Below, in pieces: positions 1 through 6,823 of a stretch of DNA of 46,249 nucleotides. The stretch's first letter is position 1. Every line of letters starts with the position of its first letter. The DNA is from Candidatus Micrarchaeota archaeon CG1_02_47_40 (lineage in GTDB: Archaea > Micrarchaeota > Micrarchaeia > Anstonellales > CG1-02-47-40), in assembly GCA_001871475.1 (NCBI GenBank), contig MNVE01000015.1, positions 1-46,249 on the forward strand, in the 5' to 3' direction. The notes under the pieces are model-generated. The model searched no databases. It had not been told where the DNA came from and saw nothing but the letters and a program-made list of their open reading frames with translations. Made by a program: the position numbers and the translations under genes.

Positions 1-60
1 CAATCAATTGGCTCGATGCAGAAAGAGTTTGAGCAAATGAACCTCATTTCCTTCATGTAG
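1..60 (+). CDS. 3' end of an upstream gene (partial)
   Basis: An open frame runs from the window edge to a TAG at 58-60, giving the 19-residue tail ending NLISFM. A strong hairpin/T-rich terminator follows 6 nt later, which is why I read this as a real gene end rather than a chance frame. Too little is present to name the product. Confidence 0.5.
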   Translation, partial: QSIGSMQKEFEQMNLISFM

Positions 61-66
61 GGAAAA

Positions 67-99
67 CTGCGCCCTTTAGGGCGCAGATATTTATTTTTT
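67..99 (+). terminator. Hairpin plus T-rich terminator
   Basis: CTGCGCCC (67-74) and GGGCGCAG (79-86) form a perfect 8-bp stem with a TTTA loop, followed by a T-rich tract (88-99). It separates the upstream gene from the ftsZ operon. Confidence 0.75.
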
Positions 100-185
100 C
101 ATTTATTATGCCGCAATCATCCTCAAGCAATTTTTTTTCATCGCGCAGGAATAAAAAGCAATTTCAAAAAAACACCAACGATAGG

Positions 186-194
186 TATATAAAC
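186..194 (+). promoter_or_regulatory. TATA box of the ftsZ operon
   Basis: TATATAAAC lies 35-43 nt upstream of the ATG at 229. This predicts transcription start near 215 and a short leader without an obvious Shine-Dalgarno. Confidence 0.65.
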
Positions 195-228
195 GTTTTC
201 TCTGAATATACAAATTGGCGATTCAGTT

Positions 229-1293
229 ATGGATAGCTTAATAAAATCAGTTTTAGGGGAGCGAGAGCCCGCTCAAGATTCTTCTTTCGGCTCTGACCAG
301 ATTAAGATTGTGACTGTAGGAATCGGTGGCGCGGGAAACAACACCATAAATCGCCTTATACGTTCCGGTGTTAAGGGAACAGAGCTTTTGGCGGTGAATA
401 CCGACAGGCAGCACCTTAACATGATAAACGAGAAGGCGAAAAAAATCCTCATTGGCAAAAGCATAACCAAGGGGCTTGGTGCCGGAGGGTATCCTGACAC
501 CGGCGCAAAGGCGGCAGAAGTTGACCGCGGAATGCTGGAGAAGGAGCTTGAAGGGGCTCATCTGGTATTCTTGTGCGCAGGAATGGGAGGCGGAACCGGA
601 ACAGGAGCCGCGCCCGTGATAGCGCAGGTCGCAAAGGAGCAGGGCGCAATCACAGTTGCCATGGTCACATATCCATTCAATTTGGAGAGGGCAAGGAGGT
701 CAAAGGCGGACGAGGGGATTGCAAAACTCCGTGCGCATGTGGACTCCGTAATCATTCTTGACAACAACCGCCTCGTGAAACTTGTGCCGAACCTGCCGAT
801 GAATGAGGCGTTCTCGGTGGCGGATGAGATTTTGGCAAAGGCGATAGGCGGCCTGGTATGGACGATAACGCAGCCATCCCTGATTAACATAGACTTCGCC
901 GACGTGCGCTCAATAGTGCAGGGGGGCGGGGTAGGCTTCATTGCAGTCGGGGAGGGAAAAGGCACCGACAAGGTGCGGGGCGCCGCTGAAGGGGTGCTCA
1001 AAAACAAGCTCCTTGACGTTGATTATGAAGGGGCAAACGGCGCGCTCATACACATTTCCGGCGGCGCGGACCTGACGCTTGGCGATGCCATCAAAGCCGG
1101 TGAAATAATCACCGAGAAGATGGACGCGCAGGCGAACATAAAATGGGGTGCAAGGCTCATACCCGGATACGACGGCAAGATAGAAATAGTTGCCATAGTG
1201 ACCGGTGTGAAAGGCGCTTCTGTGCTCGGGGCCCAGTTTGAGGACCTCGCAAGCAAGAAAGTGACCTACGACGATATTGAAATCATCGGGTAG
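229..1293 (+). CDS. ftsZ: Cell division protein FtsZ (first of tandem pair)
   Basis: Tubulin-superfamily GTPase expected to polymerise into the division ring at the membrane. The 354-aa product has the N-terminal nucleotide-binding loop GIGGAGNNTINRL (31-43), the tubulin signature GGGTGTG (120-126) and the T7 catalytic loop NIDFADV (220-226), which completes the GTPase site of the next subunit. It spans the usual FtsZ core with a short N-terminal extension and ends in an acidic/hydrophobic tail (DDIEIIG) without a long linker. It closely resembles archaeal FtsZ1-type proteins. The gene has its own TATA box and is followed after 12 nt by a second ftsZ, so the two are very probably co-transcribed. 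I assign the family confidently, but which archaeal FtsZ class each copy belongs to needs a tree. Confidence 0.95.
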   Translation: MDSLIKSVLGEREPAQDSSFGSDQIKIVTVGIGGAGNNTINRLIRSGVKGTELLAVNTDRQHLNMINEKAKKILIGKSITKGLGAGGYPDTGAKAAEVDRGMLEKELEGAHLVFLCAGMGGGTGTGAAPVIAQVAKEQGAITVAMVTYPFNLERARRSKADEGIAKLRAHVDSVIILDNNRLVKLVPNLPMNEAFSVADEILAKAIGGLVWTITQPSLINIDFADVRSIVQGGGVGFIAVGEGKGTDKVRGAAEGVLKNKLLDVDYEGANGALIHISGGADLTLGDAIKAGEIITEKMDAQANIKWGARLIPGYDGKIEIVAIVTGVKGASVLGAQFEDLASKKVTYDDIEIIG

Positions 1294-1296
1294 TAT

Positions 1297-1303
1297 GAGG
1301 TGG
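1297..1303 (+). promoter_or_regulatory. Shine-Dalgarno fixing the start of the second ftsZ
   Basis: GAGGTGG lies directly before two consecutive ATG codons (1306 and 1309). An in-frame GTG at 1300 lies inside this element and is therefore an unlikely start. Confidence 0.6.
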
Positions 1304-1305
1304 TT

Positions 1306-2379
1306 ATGATGTTGGAAAGTTTTGTAAGCTCGGCTTTGGAAAATAACGCGTCGCTGCAGGCAAAGCAGGCAGACGATATAAGCAACTCCGACGTGCGCAT
1401 TGCCGTGATAGGAGTCGGCGGGGGAGGGTGCAATACCATCCACCGCATAACAAAGGCGGGGATAAAGAGCGCCACGACCGTTGCCATAAACACGGACCAG
1501 CTCCACCTCAAAAGCATCATGGCTCAAAAGAGGGTGCTAATCGGCCAGGCGGTGACAAAGGGGCTTGGCGCAGGCGGCTTTCCCGAAGTGGGCCAGAAAT
1601 GCGCGGAGATTTCGCGCGACAAGCTCGCCGAAGTAATAGGTGAGAATGAGCTCGTGTTTCTCTGTGCGGGAATGGGCGGAGGGACAGGGACAGGGGCAGC
1701 ACCCGTTGTAGCGCAGGTCGCAAAGGAGCAGGGCGCAATCGTCGTTTCCATCGTAACCTATCCATTCAACCTTGAGCGCATCAGGATAAAAAAGGCGCAA
1801 TGGGGCTTGGAGCAGCTTGCGAAGGTTTCCGACACCGTAGTGGTTATAGACAACAACCGGCTCGTGCAGTACGCGCCGAACATCCCGATAAACGACGCGT
1901 TCTTTTTGGCGGACAACATAACCGCGCGTGCAGTGCGGGGAATTTCCGACACGATAATGATGCCCTCCCTTCTTAACATGGACTATGCAGACGTAAAGTC
2001 CGTGATGGAACAAGGAGGAGTCTCCCTTATATCAGTAGGTGAGGGAAGGGGCACTGACCGCGTTGAGAAAGTTGTAAAAAGCACCCTTGACCACCCGCTC
2101 CTTGATGTAAGCTACGAAGGGGCAAAGGGGGCGCTCATACACATAGCTGGAAGCGCATCGCTGACGCTTGGAGAGGCAATCACGGTAGGGGAAAAGATTT
2201 CCGAGGCGTTTGACAACAATGCAAACGTAAAGCTCGGGGCGCGCATCACTCCGGAAATCGGGGAGGACATTTGCGTGACGGCAATAATAACGGGTTTGCC
2301 GCAGACTCCAAGCATATTCGGAAAAGTGCCTCAAAACGAGCGCGAGAGGACGGTTGTAGAGGAGCTTGCAGCAATATAA
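1306..2379 (+). CDS. ftsZ: Cell division protein FtsZ (second of tandem pair)
   Basis: Second FtsZ paralog of about 357 aa, 12 nt behind the first. It carries GVGGGGCNTIHRI (37-49), GGGTGTG (124-130) and a T7-type loop NMDYADV, so nucleotide binding and interface catalysis should both be intact. The two proteins align along their whole length (shared AGMGGGTGTGAAP, VAKEQGAI, VTYPFNLER, DNNRLV, EGA.GALIHI), consistent with an old tandem duplication. Differences lie in the N-terminal tail (longer here, polar) and the C-terminus, which ends ERERTVVEELAAI. Many archaea need two FtsZs with distinct roles in ring assembly and constriction; having both in one operon should fix their stoichiometry. 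The start is chosen from the GAGGTGG site; ATG 1309 is equally possible. Confidence 0.94.
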   Translation: MMLESFVSSALENNASLQAKQADDISNSDVRIAVIGVGGGGCNTIHRITKAGIKSATTVAINTDQLHLKSIMAQKRVLIGQAVTKGLGAGGFPEVGQKCAEISRDKLAEVIGENELVFLCAGMGGGTGTGAAPVVAQVAKEQGAIVVSIVTYPFNLERIRIKKAQWGLEQLAKVSDTVVVIDNNRLVQYAPNIPINDAFFLADNITARAVRGISDTIMMPSLLNMDYADVKSVMEQGGVSLISVGEGRGTDRVEKVVKSTLDHPLLDVSYEGAKGALIHIAGSASLTLGEAITVGEKISEAFDNNANVKLGARITPEIGEDICVTAIITGLPQTPSIFGKVPQNERERTVVEELAAI

Positions 2380-2383
2380 GCTC

Positions 2384-2480
2384 TTCTTCTTTTCTTTTTT
2401 TCTTCTTTTTATTTTTTCTTTCCCATTAGCTTTTTTCTTCTTTTTATTTTTCTTTTTATCCCTTAGCTTTCTTTTTAAAT
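2384..2480 (+). terminator. Extended T-rich tract after the ftsZ operon
   Basis: About 100 nt of almost pure pyrimidine, with repeated T5-T7 runs separated by C, follows the second ftsZ. Poly-T without a hairpin is the normal archaeal termination signal. The sequence CTTTTTAAATTTTCC near 2470-2484 probably doubles as the TATA region of the next gene. Confidence 0.6.
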
Positions 2481-2502
2481 TTTCCATTCCATTAATCAGC
2501 TT

Positions 2503-3111
2503 ATGGACGCCAGGTTTTCAGGCAATAAGATAATCCTATCGTGTGCAGAGAGAGCTTTGGATAAATTCGTGCTTTCCTTTTGCGATATTCTGCGGAAAAA
2601 CAGCATAAATTACGTGCTTGTTTCCGGCTACGTTGTCATAGTTTTCGGGAGGAGCAGGAATACCGAAGACGTGGACATACTCTTTGAGGACTGCGGACAG
2701 GAGAAGTTTGAGAAGCTTTTCGCAGATTTGGAAAAGGCGGGCTTTGCGTGCATACAGGCAAAAGATGCGAAAAGCGCCTACTCCGTTTATCTAACGGAAG
2801 ATTTGGCGATAAGGTTTTATACTGGCGATAGTCCCATCCCAAACATCGAATTCAAATTTGCGAAAACCGCGCTTGAAAAAGATACTTTGGATGGCAAAAC
2901 CAGCCTAATGCTCAATAGCAAGGAGCTTTTCATTTCCCCTCTTGAAATTCAAATCGCCTACAAACTCTATATTGGGAACGAGAAAGACATTAATGACGCG
3001 CGCTACCTATATCGGCTGTTCAAGGATAACTTAAACATTGCGAAACTTTCCGCGTGCGCAAGAGATTTAAATGTCAAAACGTCCGTATTATACGATTTGG
3101 TGGGAAAATGA
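2503..3111 (+). CDS. Nucleotidyltransferase-fold protein, possible toxin-antitoxin component
   Basis: 202-aa protein. Near residue 40 it has VSGYVVIVFGRSRNTEDVD, matching the G-x-A-x9-G-R-x-T-x-D-x-D core of the nucleotidyltransferase superfamily, in which the two Asp residues bind metal. The second Gly of the usual GG is replaced (SGY). A helical C-terminal half follows (SPLEIQIAYKLYIG). The stop overlaps the start of a 54-aa basic protein as ATGA, so the two are translationally coupled, as in AbiEii-type or related nucleotidyltransferase toxin-antitoxin pairs. Substrate is unknown. It could equally be a chromosomal enzyme of unknown function. Confidence 0.7.
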   Translation: MDARFSGNKIILSCAERALDKFVLSFCDILRKNSINYVLVSGYVVIVFGRSRNTEDVDILFEDCGQEKFEKLFADLEKAGFACIQAKDAKSAYSVYLTEDLAIRFYTGDSPIPNIEFKFAKTALEKDTLDGKTSLMLNSKELFISPLEIQIAYKLYIGNEKDINDARYLYRLFKDNLNIAKLSACARDLNVKTSVLYDLVGK

Positions 3112-3272
3112 AGAAAAAATACACGGGCAAATACGACCTAAAGGAGCTTGAGGAAAGAAAAAAGCAGAATGCAAAAGAGAATCTGGAGTTCATAGATTGG
3201 TATGCCGATTGGGTGAAGAAAACCCCGAATCGGATTTGGTCAAAGGTGCATAAGGAGTTTATGGACTCTTAA
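3108..3272 (+). CDS. Small basic protein coupled to the nucleotidyltransferase
   Basis: 54-aa protein starting at the ATG that overlaps the upstream TGA (ATGA). It is rich in Lys and Glu and has aromatic residues (EFIDWYADWVKKTPNRIW) suggesting two helices. I recognise no family. Size, charge and coupling fit a small antitoxin or partner of the upstream nucleotidyltransferase, but this is inferred only from context. Its 3' end overlaps the convergent membrane gene by 4 nt. Confidence 0.55.
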   Translation: MKKKYTGKYDLKELEERKKQNAKENLEFIDWYADWVKKTPNRIWSKVHKEFMDS

Positions 3273-3586
3273 TGAACAATAATCGATAAAACGAATTCTA
3301 AGAACACCCAAATAATGCTGACAATCAATAAAATTACTCCTACTCCTTGCATTATTCCATCTACTTCAGTCGGTCTTCTTTCATCGTATGGATAAATCTT
3401 CTTCCATTCTCTCCACGCCCCCACTCCGATAAGAAATAAGCCAAATGAGAATAACAATAATTGTTCATTTGAGATTATTTTTGTTTGAATCGGTATAAAC
3501 AATCCCATCAAAAAACCGATTCCACCTAAATAAACGAAGCATTTGTACCATGCATCTAATGACAAATTCTTCAAGAAATCAATCAT
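3269..3586 (-). CDS. Three-TM hypothetical membrane protein
   Basis: 105-aa protein with three predicted membrane spans: WYKCFVYLGGIGFLMGLFI, QLLLFSFGLFLIGVGAW and GVGVILLIVSIIWVFLEFV, separated by a short polar loop (REWKKIYPYDERRPTEVD). The start is well supported by AAAGGAGGAC (3591-3600 on the plus strand), 4 nt upstream of the ATG, one of the best Shine-Dalgarno sites in the window. No family recognised. Confidence 0.65.
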   Translation of the reverse strand: MIDFLKNLSLDAWYKCFVYLGGIGFLMGLFIPIQTKIISNEQLLLFSFGLFLIGVGAWREWKKIYPYDERRPTEVDGIMQGVGVILLIVSIIWVFLEFVLSIIVH

Positions 3587-3644
3587 ATTCGTCCTCCTTT
3601 TTGGGTTGAAATCCTCCCTTTTTCTTTGGGAGTGAAGACCTTAG

Positions 3645-3676
3645 AACACTTTCTTTTTCGGGAAAAAGAAAGGGTT
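3645..3676 (-). terminator. Perfect 11-bp hairpin downstream of tRNA-Ala
   Basis: CTTTCTTTTTC (3649-3659) and GAAAAAGAAAG (3662-3672) are exact inverted repeats with a GG loop; AAC/GTT extends the stem beyond one mismatch. On the minus strand it follows the tRNA-Ala 3' end and includes a T-rich strand, so a terminator is the simplest reading. Confidence 0.55.
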
Positions 3677-3685
3677 ATATGGTAG

Positions 3686-3802
3686 TGGACGGAGAGGGAT
3701 TTTTGGGCTGCTTAATTTTCCTTTTTCAAAATCGGAAAAGAAAGCAGGAACCCTCGGCCTCTTCGTTGCGAACGAAGCGATCTACCGCTGATCTACCCGC
3801 CC
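3686..3802 (-). tRNA. tRNA-Ala(CGC) with a T-loop intron
   Basis: Read on the minus strand. The acceptor GGGCGGG pairs with TCCGTCC and gives the G3:U70 pair that identifies alanine tRNA; the discriminator is A73. D arm is GATC/GATC, anticodon arm CTTCG-TTCGCAA-CGAAG with anticodon CGC, variable loop AGGCC. The T stem GAGGG/CCCTC is split: after TTC (54-56, ending at 3748) come about 45 nt (3747-3703) before AAAT (57-60). Removing this gives a textbook TTCAAAT T loop. In the precursor, GGGTT pairs with AGCCC, a 3-nt bulge CCT follows, then GCTT/AAGC and TTTTCC/GGAAAA continue the intron stem, a half bulge-helix-bulge. The exact junction is inferred from the T-loop consensus. There is no anticodon-loop intron. 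Confidence 0.88.
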
Positions 3803-3822
3803 ATTTGCCAATTATTTGCAAA

Positions 3823-3840
3823 GGGAAATTTAAAATACCC
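3823..3840. promoter_or_regulatory. Shared TATA element between tRNA-Ala and hicB
   Basis: GGG-AAATTTAAAATA-CCC is nearly palindromic and reads as a TATA box on both strands. It sits about 30 nt upstream of the tRNA-Ala 5' end (minus) and about 40 nt upstream of the hicB ATG (plus). Confidence 0.6.
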
Positions 3841-3871
3841 CTTCTGCGATATATGCACATAAGGTGATTTT

Positions 3872-4072
3872 ATGAGGGAATATACTTTGCTTGTTGAACA
3901 GGGGATTGACGGTTATTTCGTTGGAGAAGTAGCCGAGCTTCCGGGTTGCCACACGCAGGCAAAAACACAAAACGAATTAATGGAACGCATGAAGGAGGCA
4001 ATCTCCATTTATCTTGAAGCGGAAAAGCCGATTGACCTGAAATTTGTAGGAATGCAAACATTAGAGGTTTAG
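3872..4072 (+). CDS. HicB-like antitoxin (orphan)
   Basis: 66-aa protein of the HicB/UPF0150 family: a small partial-RNase-H-like fold seen in the pattern YTLLVEQGIDGYFVGEV.ELPGCHTQ followed by a helix MERMKEAISIYLEA. HicB normally neutralises the mRNA-cleaving toxin HicA. No HicA-like frame lies on either side: upstream is tRNA-Ala, downstream a convergent ankyrin gene. The protein lacks the C-terminal ribbon-helix-helix of longer HicBs, so it is a short form. AAGGTGATT directly upstream is a good Shine-Dalgarno. It may be a solitary antitoxin or a non-TA UPF0150 protein, which is common in archaea. Confidence 0.8.
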   Translation: MREYTLLVEQGIDGYFVGEVAELPGCHTQAKTQNELMERMKEAISIYLEAEKPIDLKFVGMQTLEV

Positions 4073-4108
4073 TTCAACAGTTCCTGAATAATCTATAATC
4101 ATCGTAGT

Positions 4109-4390
4109 TCATTGCATAGCGCCGTGTTTTTCAAGATAAGAAACGATATCCGTAAATTTCAATTCCCTTGCAATCTTAAGCGGGGGTTTCCCATCCGCAT
4201 CCCTGCAATTCACATCCGCGCCGTTTCGCACAAGCACCCTGACTGAATGGGCATCATTCTCATTGACAGCTCGCATCATGCGTTCATTAAGGACTTTCTT
4301 GGTTCTTTCGTCCCAAATCTTTTTCTCAAATGCCGGAGGAACGCATCCAACTCCTTCTTTCTTCCCTAAATCTCCCTTAACGATTTCCAT
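4109..4390 (-). CDS. Small ankyrin-repeat protein
   Basis: About 93 aa. The C-terminal half holds one clear ankyrin unit (MMRAVNENDAHSVRVLVRNGADVN) followed by a second, weaker unit (RDADGKPPLKIARELKFTDIVSYLEKHGA). Ankyrin repeats mediate protein-protein binding; the partner is unknown. A longer frame extends upstream to 4516, but that would run into divergent dph6. The TATA element at 4421-4432 lies 36 nt before the ATG at 4390, so I chose that start. The N-terminal region (MEIVKGDLGKKEG) has no recognised domain. It is convergent with hicB. Confidence 0.65.
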   Translation of the reverse strand: MEIVKGDLGKKEGVGCVPPAFEKKIWDERTKKVLNERMMRAVNENDAHSVRVLVRNGADVNCRDADGKPPLKIARELKFTDIVSYLEKHGAMQ

Positions 4391-4420
4391 AGAAACACAC
4401 GGATTGTATTTTATAGCGAG

Positions 4421-4432
4421 AATATATTTAAA
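4421..4432. promoter_or_regulatory. Shared TATA element between the ankyrin gene and dph6
   Basis: AATATATTTAAA reads as a TATA box on both strands, about 29 nt before the dph6 ATG and 36 nt before the ankyrin ATG. A second minus-strand candidate, GCTATAAAATAC, lies at 4407-4417 but is too close to the ATG. Confidence 0.55.
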
Positions 4433-4454
4433 CTTCTCCCGCTTCATTTCTCCA

Positions 4455-5099
4455 ATGAAATCCGCAGTTCTCTTCTCCGGCGGCAAGGATTCCACCCTCG
4501 CTGTATTCTTTTCCATCTTTCAGGGATGGGAAACCTCTTTAGTATGCGTCCAATCCCAGGAAGACTCCTATATGTTCCACCACCCGAATACGGAGTGGTG
4601 CAAAGAACAGGCGGAAGTTATGAATTTGCCGATAAGCTACGTAAAGACAAGAAACAAAACAGAGCTTGCTGACCTCAAAGCGCATCTAAAAAAGCTGAAA
4701 ATAGACTGCATAATCACCGGCGCAGTAGCTTCCGAATACCAAAAACAGAGAATTGATTTGCTGGCGCATGAATTGGGCATAAGGAGTTTTTCTCCAATAT
4801 GGCGCAAGAATGAGAAGGTGCTGGAAGAAATGATGCGTTATTTTGAAATCTACATGGTTGCGGTGGCGGCGGAAGGCATAGATGCAAAGTTTCTCTCAAA
4901 AAGGTTTGATGCGGATATGCTTGAGAAACTGAAAAAACTCAAAATACACCCATTCCTGGAAGGAGGGGAAGGGGAAACATTTGTATCAGACGCCCCGTTT
5001 TTTTCCCATCGTCTGAAGATAGGGGGATGGGATTTTCTTCTTGGGAACACCTCCAGCACTGCAAAAATAGCCGGCTTAAGCAAAATTCCAAAATGCTAA
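4455..5099 (+). CDS. dph6: Diphthine--ammonia ligase (Dph6-type PP-loop ATPase)
   Basis: 214-aa member of the PP-loop ATP pyrophosphatase family that catalyses the last step of diphthamide synthesis on elongation factor 2 (ATP-dependent amidation of diphthine). The PP-loop SGGKDS is at residues 8-13; TGAVASEYQKQRI and the family-typical EGGEGETFVSDAPFF (near 170) match archaeal Dph6/MJ0570-like proteins. The start at 4455 places the PP-loop at the usual distance from the N-terminus and about 29 nt behind a TATA box, so translation is probably leaderless. Its end overlaps the convergent membrane operon by 4 nt. Confidence 0.87.
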   Translation: MKSAVLFSGGKDSTLAVFFSIFQGWETSLVCVQSQEDSYMFHHPNTEWCKEQAEVMNLPISYVKTRNKTELADLKAHLKKLKIDCIITGAVASEYQKQRIDLLAHELGIRSFSPIWRKNEKVLEEMMRYFEIYMVAVAAEGIDAKFLSKRFDADMLEKLKKLKIHPFLEGGEGETFVSDAPFFSHRLKIGGWDFLLGNTSSTAKIAGLSKIPKC

Positions 5100-5773
5100 T
5101 TGCCTAATTTCTCCATTCTTTCTATGATATCCTCAAACTCGCTTCCGTAAGCGTCCCCCACCCTGACAGCCACCCGCACCTGCGTATTCACCGGAATCTC
5201 CCTGTTTATTTTTATCGTGTCCTTAGAAGAGGAAACATCAATTCTCGCCGCCTGCGAAATCGGAATGGTCTTGTCAAAGGTGAAAACAGCCGCCTGCCCT
5301 GTGGAAGAGATTGCAGTCACCTGCTTTGGAAGCTGTAAATTAAATGCAAGCGGAACGGAAAAATCAGAAGGGAAAATCTCGCTTATAGGTATCTCCTCGT
5401 CAATTTTTACTGTAGTCTGTATCGGGCTTGAAACAACTATGTCTTTTGCAGATATTGCGCGCAAATCAGCCGCAATCGCGCGCAATTCCGCCTTCTCCGA
5501 AGCGTCCATTCCTCCAGAAGAGAGAAGCACAAAAGCAAGCGCTGCAAGGGAAACGATAAATGCAAGCCCTGCCAATATTTCCGTTCTTCCGCCTTTTACG
5601 GAACCTCCCCCTGCTTTCTCTTCAATCTCCCTTGGGCTTGGCAGGGAGGGGGGCTTTATGAGAGGCGGCGCTTCGCTGGCAACATTCTCCTCCTTCTTTG
5701 CAAACCCTCCCCTAGACTCCTTGTACGCAACCCCGTAAGGCTTGCTTGAGTAATCTCCTTTTTCATCTGCCAT
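5096..5773 (-). CDS. Single-pass membrane protein closing the membrane operon
   Basis: 225-aa protein: a Pro/Lys-rich, probably cytoplasmic N-terminus (1-64), one TM (about 66-86, ILAGLAFIVSLAALAFVLL) and a beta-rich outer domain with repeated I-x-R/D-E-I-P-I/V motifs (IDEEIPISEIF, FDKTIPISQAA, INREIPVNTQV). It is the last gene of the seven-gene minus-strand operon, 20 nt after the sixth polytopic paralog. Topology (short cytoplasmic tail, one TM, outer globular domain) resembles VirB8-like secretion components, but I see no sequence match and make no family claim. A related beta-rich outer domain might act as a scaffold for the polytopic proteins. Confidence 0.75.
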   Translation of the reverse strand: MADEKGDYSSKPYGVAYKESRGGFAKKEENVASEAPPLIKPPSLPSPREIEEKAGGGSVKGGRTEILAGLAFIVSLAALAFVLLSSGGMDASEKAELRAIAADLRAISAKDIVVSSPIQTTVKIDEEIPISEIFPSDFSVPLAFNLQLPKQVTAISSTGQAAVFTFDKTIPISQAARIDVSSSKDTIKINREIPVNTQVRVAVRVGDAYGSEFEDIIERMEKLGN

Positions 5774-5793
5774 TTTCCAATCCCAAACATTTC

Positions 5794-6810
5794 CTAAATT
5801 AACTTTATTAAACCTCTGCCAAGCTCCGCCAAATCTGCGCCGAACATGGAAGAGGTGCTTCTTATGAACGTGAAGGTAATAATAAGCGAAACCAGCGGAT
5901 AAAACATCGCCTGCAGGTAAAGCGCGCTAATCTGCTCTCCTATGCCTGTAACCTGCCCCATCAGCGACTTTCCTCCCATAAGCAACTCCTCCCCTTTGAA
6001 GAAATACCCCACAATATCGTCAGGGCAGAGGGTTTCAAAATTCGGCACCACGCCAACGGCAGTGCAAAGCGCAAGCGCGCTTGAGCCGGTGTTCATTGCA
6101 ACTTCGCCATTTTCCACTACGAAGCTATTTCCCTGCATCGCAGTCATCGCAACAATGGAGAGCGGGAACACGAAGTAGCAGCCTATCGCTATTGAAATCA
6201 TAATTCCCCCTGCCCCGCGCGAAACCGGGAATGCGCGCAGAACAAGCCCGATTGGCAGGAAAACCGTAAGCATAGTAGCTTCAGCGAAAGCCAGCAGTTC
6301 CTTCAGCACGTACTGGAAGAGCAGTATCCAGGTTATCCTGTTTGAAAAGTAAGATGCCAAGCTTATTATCGGGGAAAATATGGTTGCATCTATCGCCTCC
6401 ACTCCCGCAACATCAGTAACAAAGCTCTGCGCCGGCTTTGCAAAAAACATCGCATAATAAAGCCACTTGTAGGCGGAGATTTCGCACTCAATGACAGTGT
6501 CAAGGTAAGCGTCTGCCACCTCAAACGGGCTCACAGCAGAACTCAACATCTGTCCGCTGCCCGCATAAATAACGCCCCCCGTCACATCCTGCATCACCTG
6601 CCAGCCCACCTCCACCATTCCGACTATTGACATGATGAGCAAAAACCCGACCAGCACCTGCGCATACTCCCCCTTTGCCCATTTTTTTACATTTGGCAGG
6701 TTCAGCCCCAGTGAAAGCATGTACAGCACAGTCGTGAAAAACAGGGTTAGCAACAGCGCCACTAGATTGATGCCTATCCATCCCTGGAAAACGTCAGAGA
6801 AAGCAGTCAT
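5794..6810 (-). CDS. Polytopic membrane protein, VirB6/TrbL-like paralog (sixth in operon)
   Basis: 338 aa with about seven predicted membrane spans. It shares two family motifs with its five upstream neighbours: an early KKWAKGEYAQ (42-51) just after TM1 and the central LPIGLVLRAFPVSRGAGG (185-202) followed by a membrane span ending YFVFP (212-216). It ends with the family-like tail LGRGLIKLI after a last TM. Cys-containing outer loops (VIECE, LCPDD) may form disulfides. No signal peptide: TM1 starts at residue 12. Separated from the previous gene by 13 nt with GATGAGGGATG upstream. The VirB6/TrbL comparison rests on topology and a proline/arginine motif between TMs, not on a database match. 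Confidence 0.8.
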   Translation of the reverse strand: MTAFSDVFQGWIGINLVALLLTLFFTTVLYMLSLGLNLPNVKKWAKGEYAQVLVGFLLIMSIVGMVEVGWQVMQDVTGGVIYAGSGQMLSSAVSPFEVADAYLDTVIECEISAYKWLYYAMFFAKPAQSFVTDVAGVEAIDATIFSPIISLASYFSNRITWILLFQYVLKELLAFAEATMLTVFLPIGLVLRAFPVSRGAGGIMISIAIGCYFVFPLSIVAMTAMQGNSFVVENGEVAMNTGSSALALCTAVGVVPNFETLCPDDIVGYFFKGEELLMGGKSLMGQVTGIGEQISALYLQAMFYPLVSLIITFTFIRSTSSMFGADLAELGRGLIKLI

Positions 6811-6823
6811 CTTGCATCCCTCA

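Noticed and set aside
910-1527. Long antisense open frame across the two ftsZ genes
   Set aside because: It lies opposite two certain genes, spans their junction and shows no family features; open antisense frames result from the codon bias of the coding strand.
3679-3867. 62-codon plus-strand open frame between the membrane gene and hicB, considered as a HicA partner
   Set aside because: It overlaps the tRNA-Ala gene on the other strand and has no HicA-like residues.
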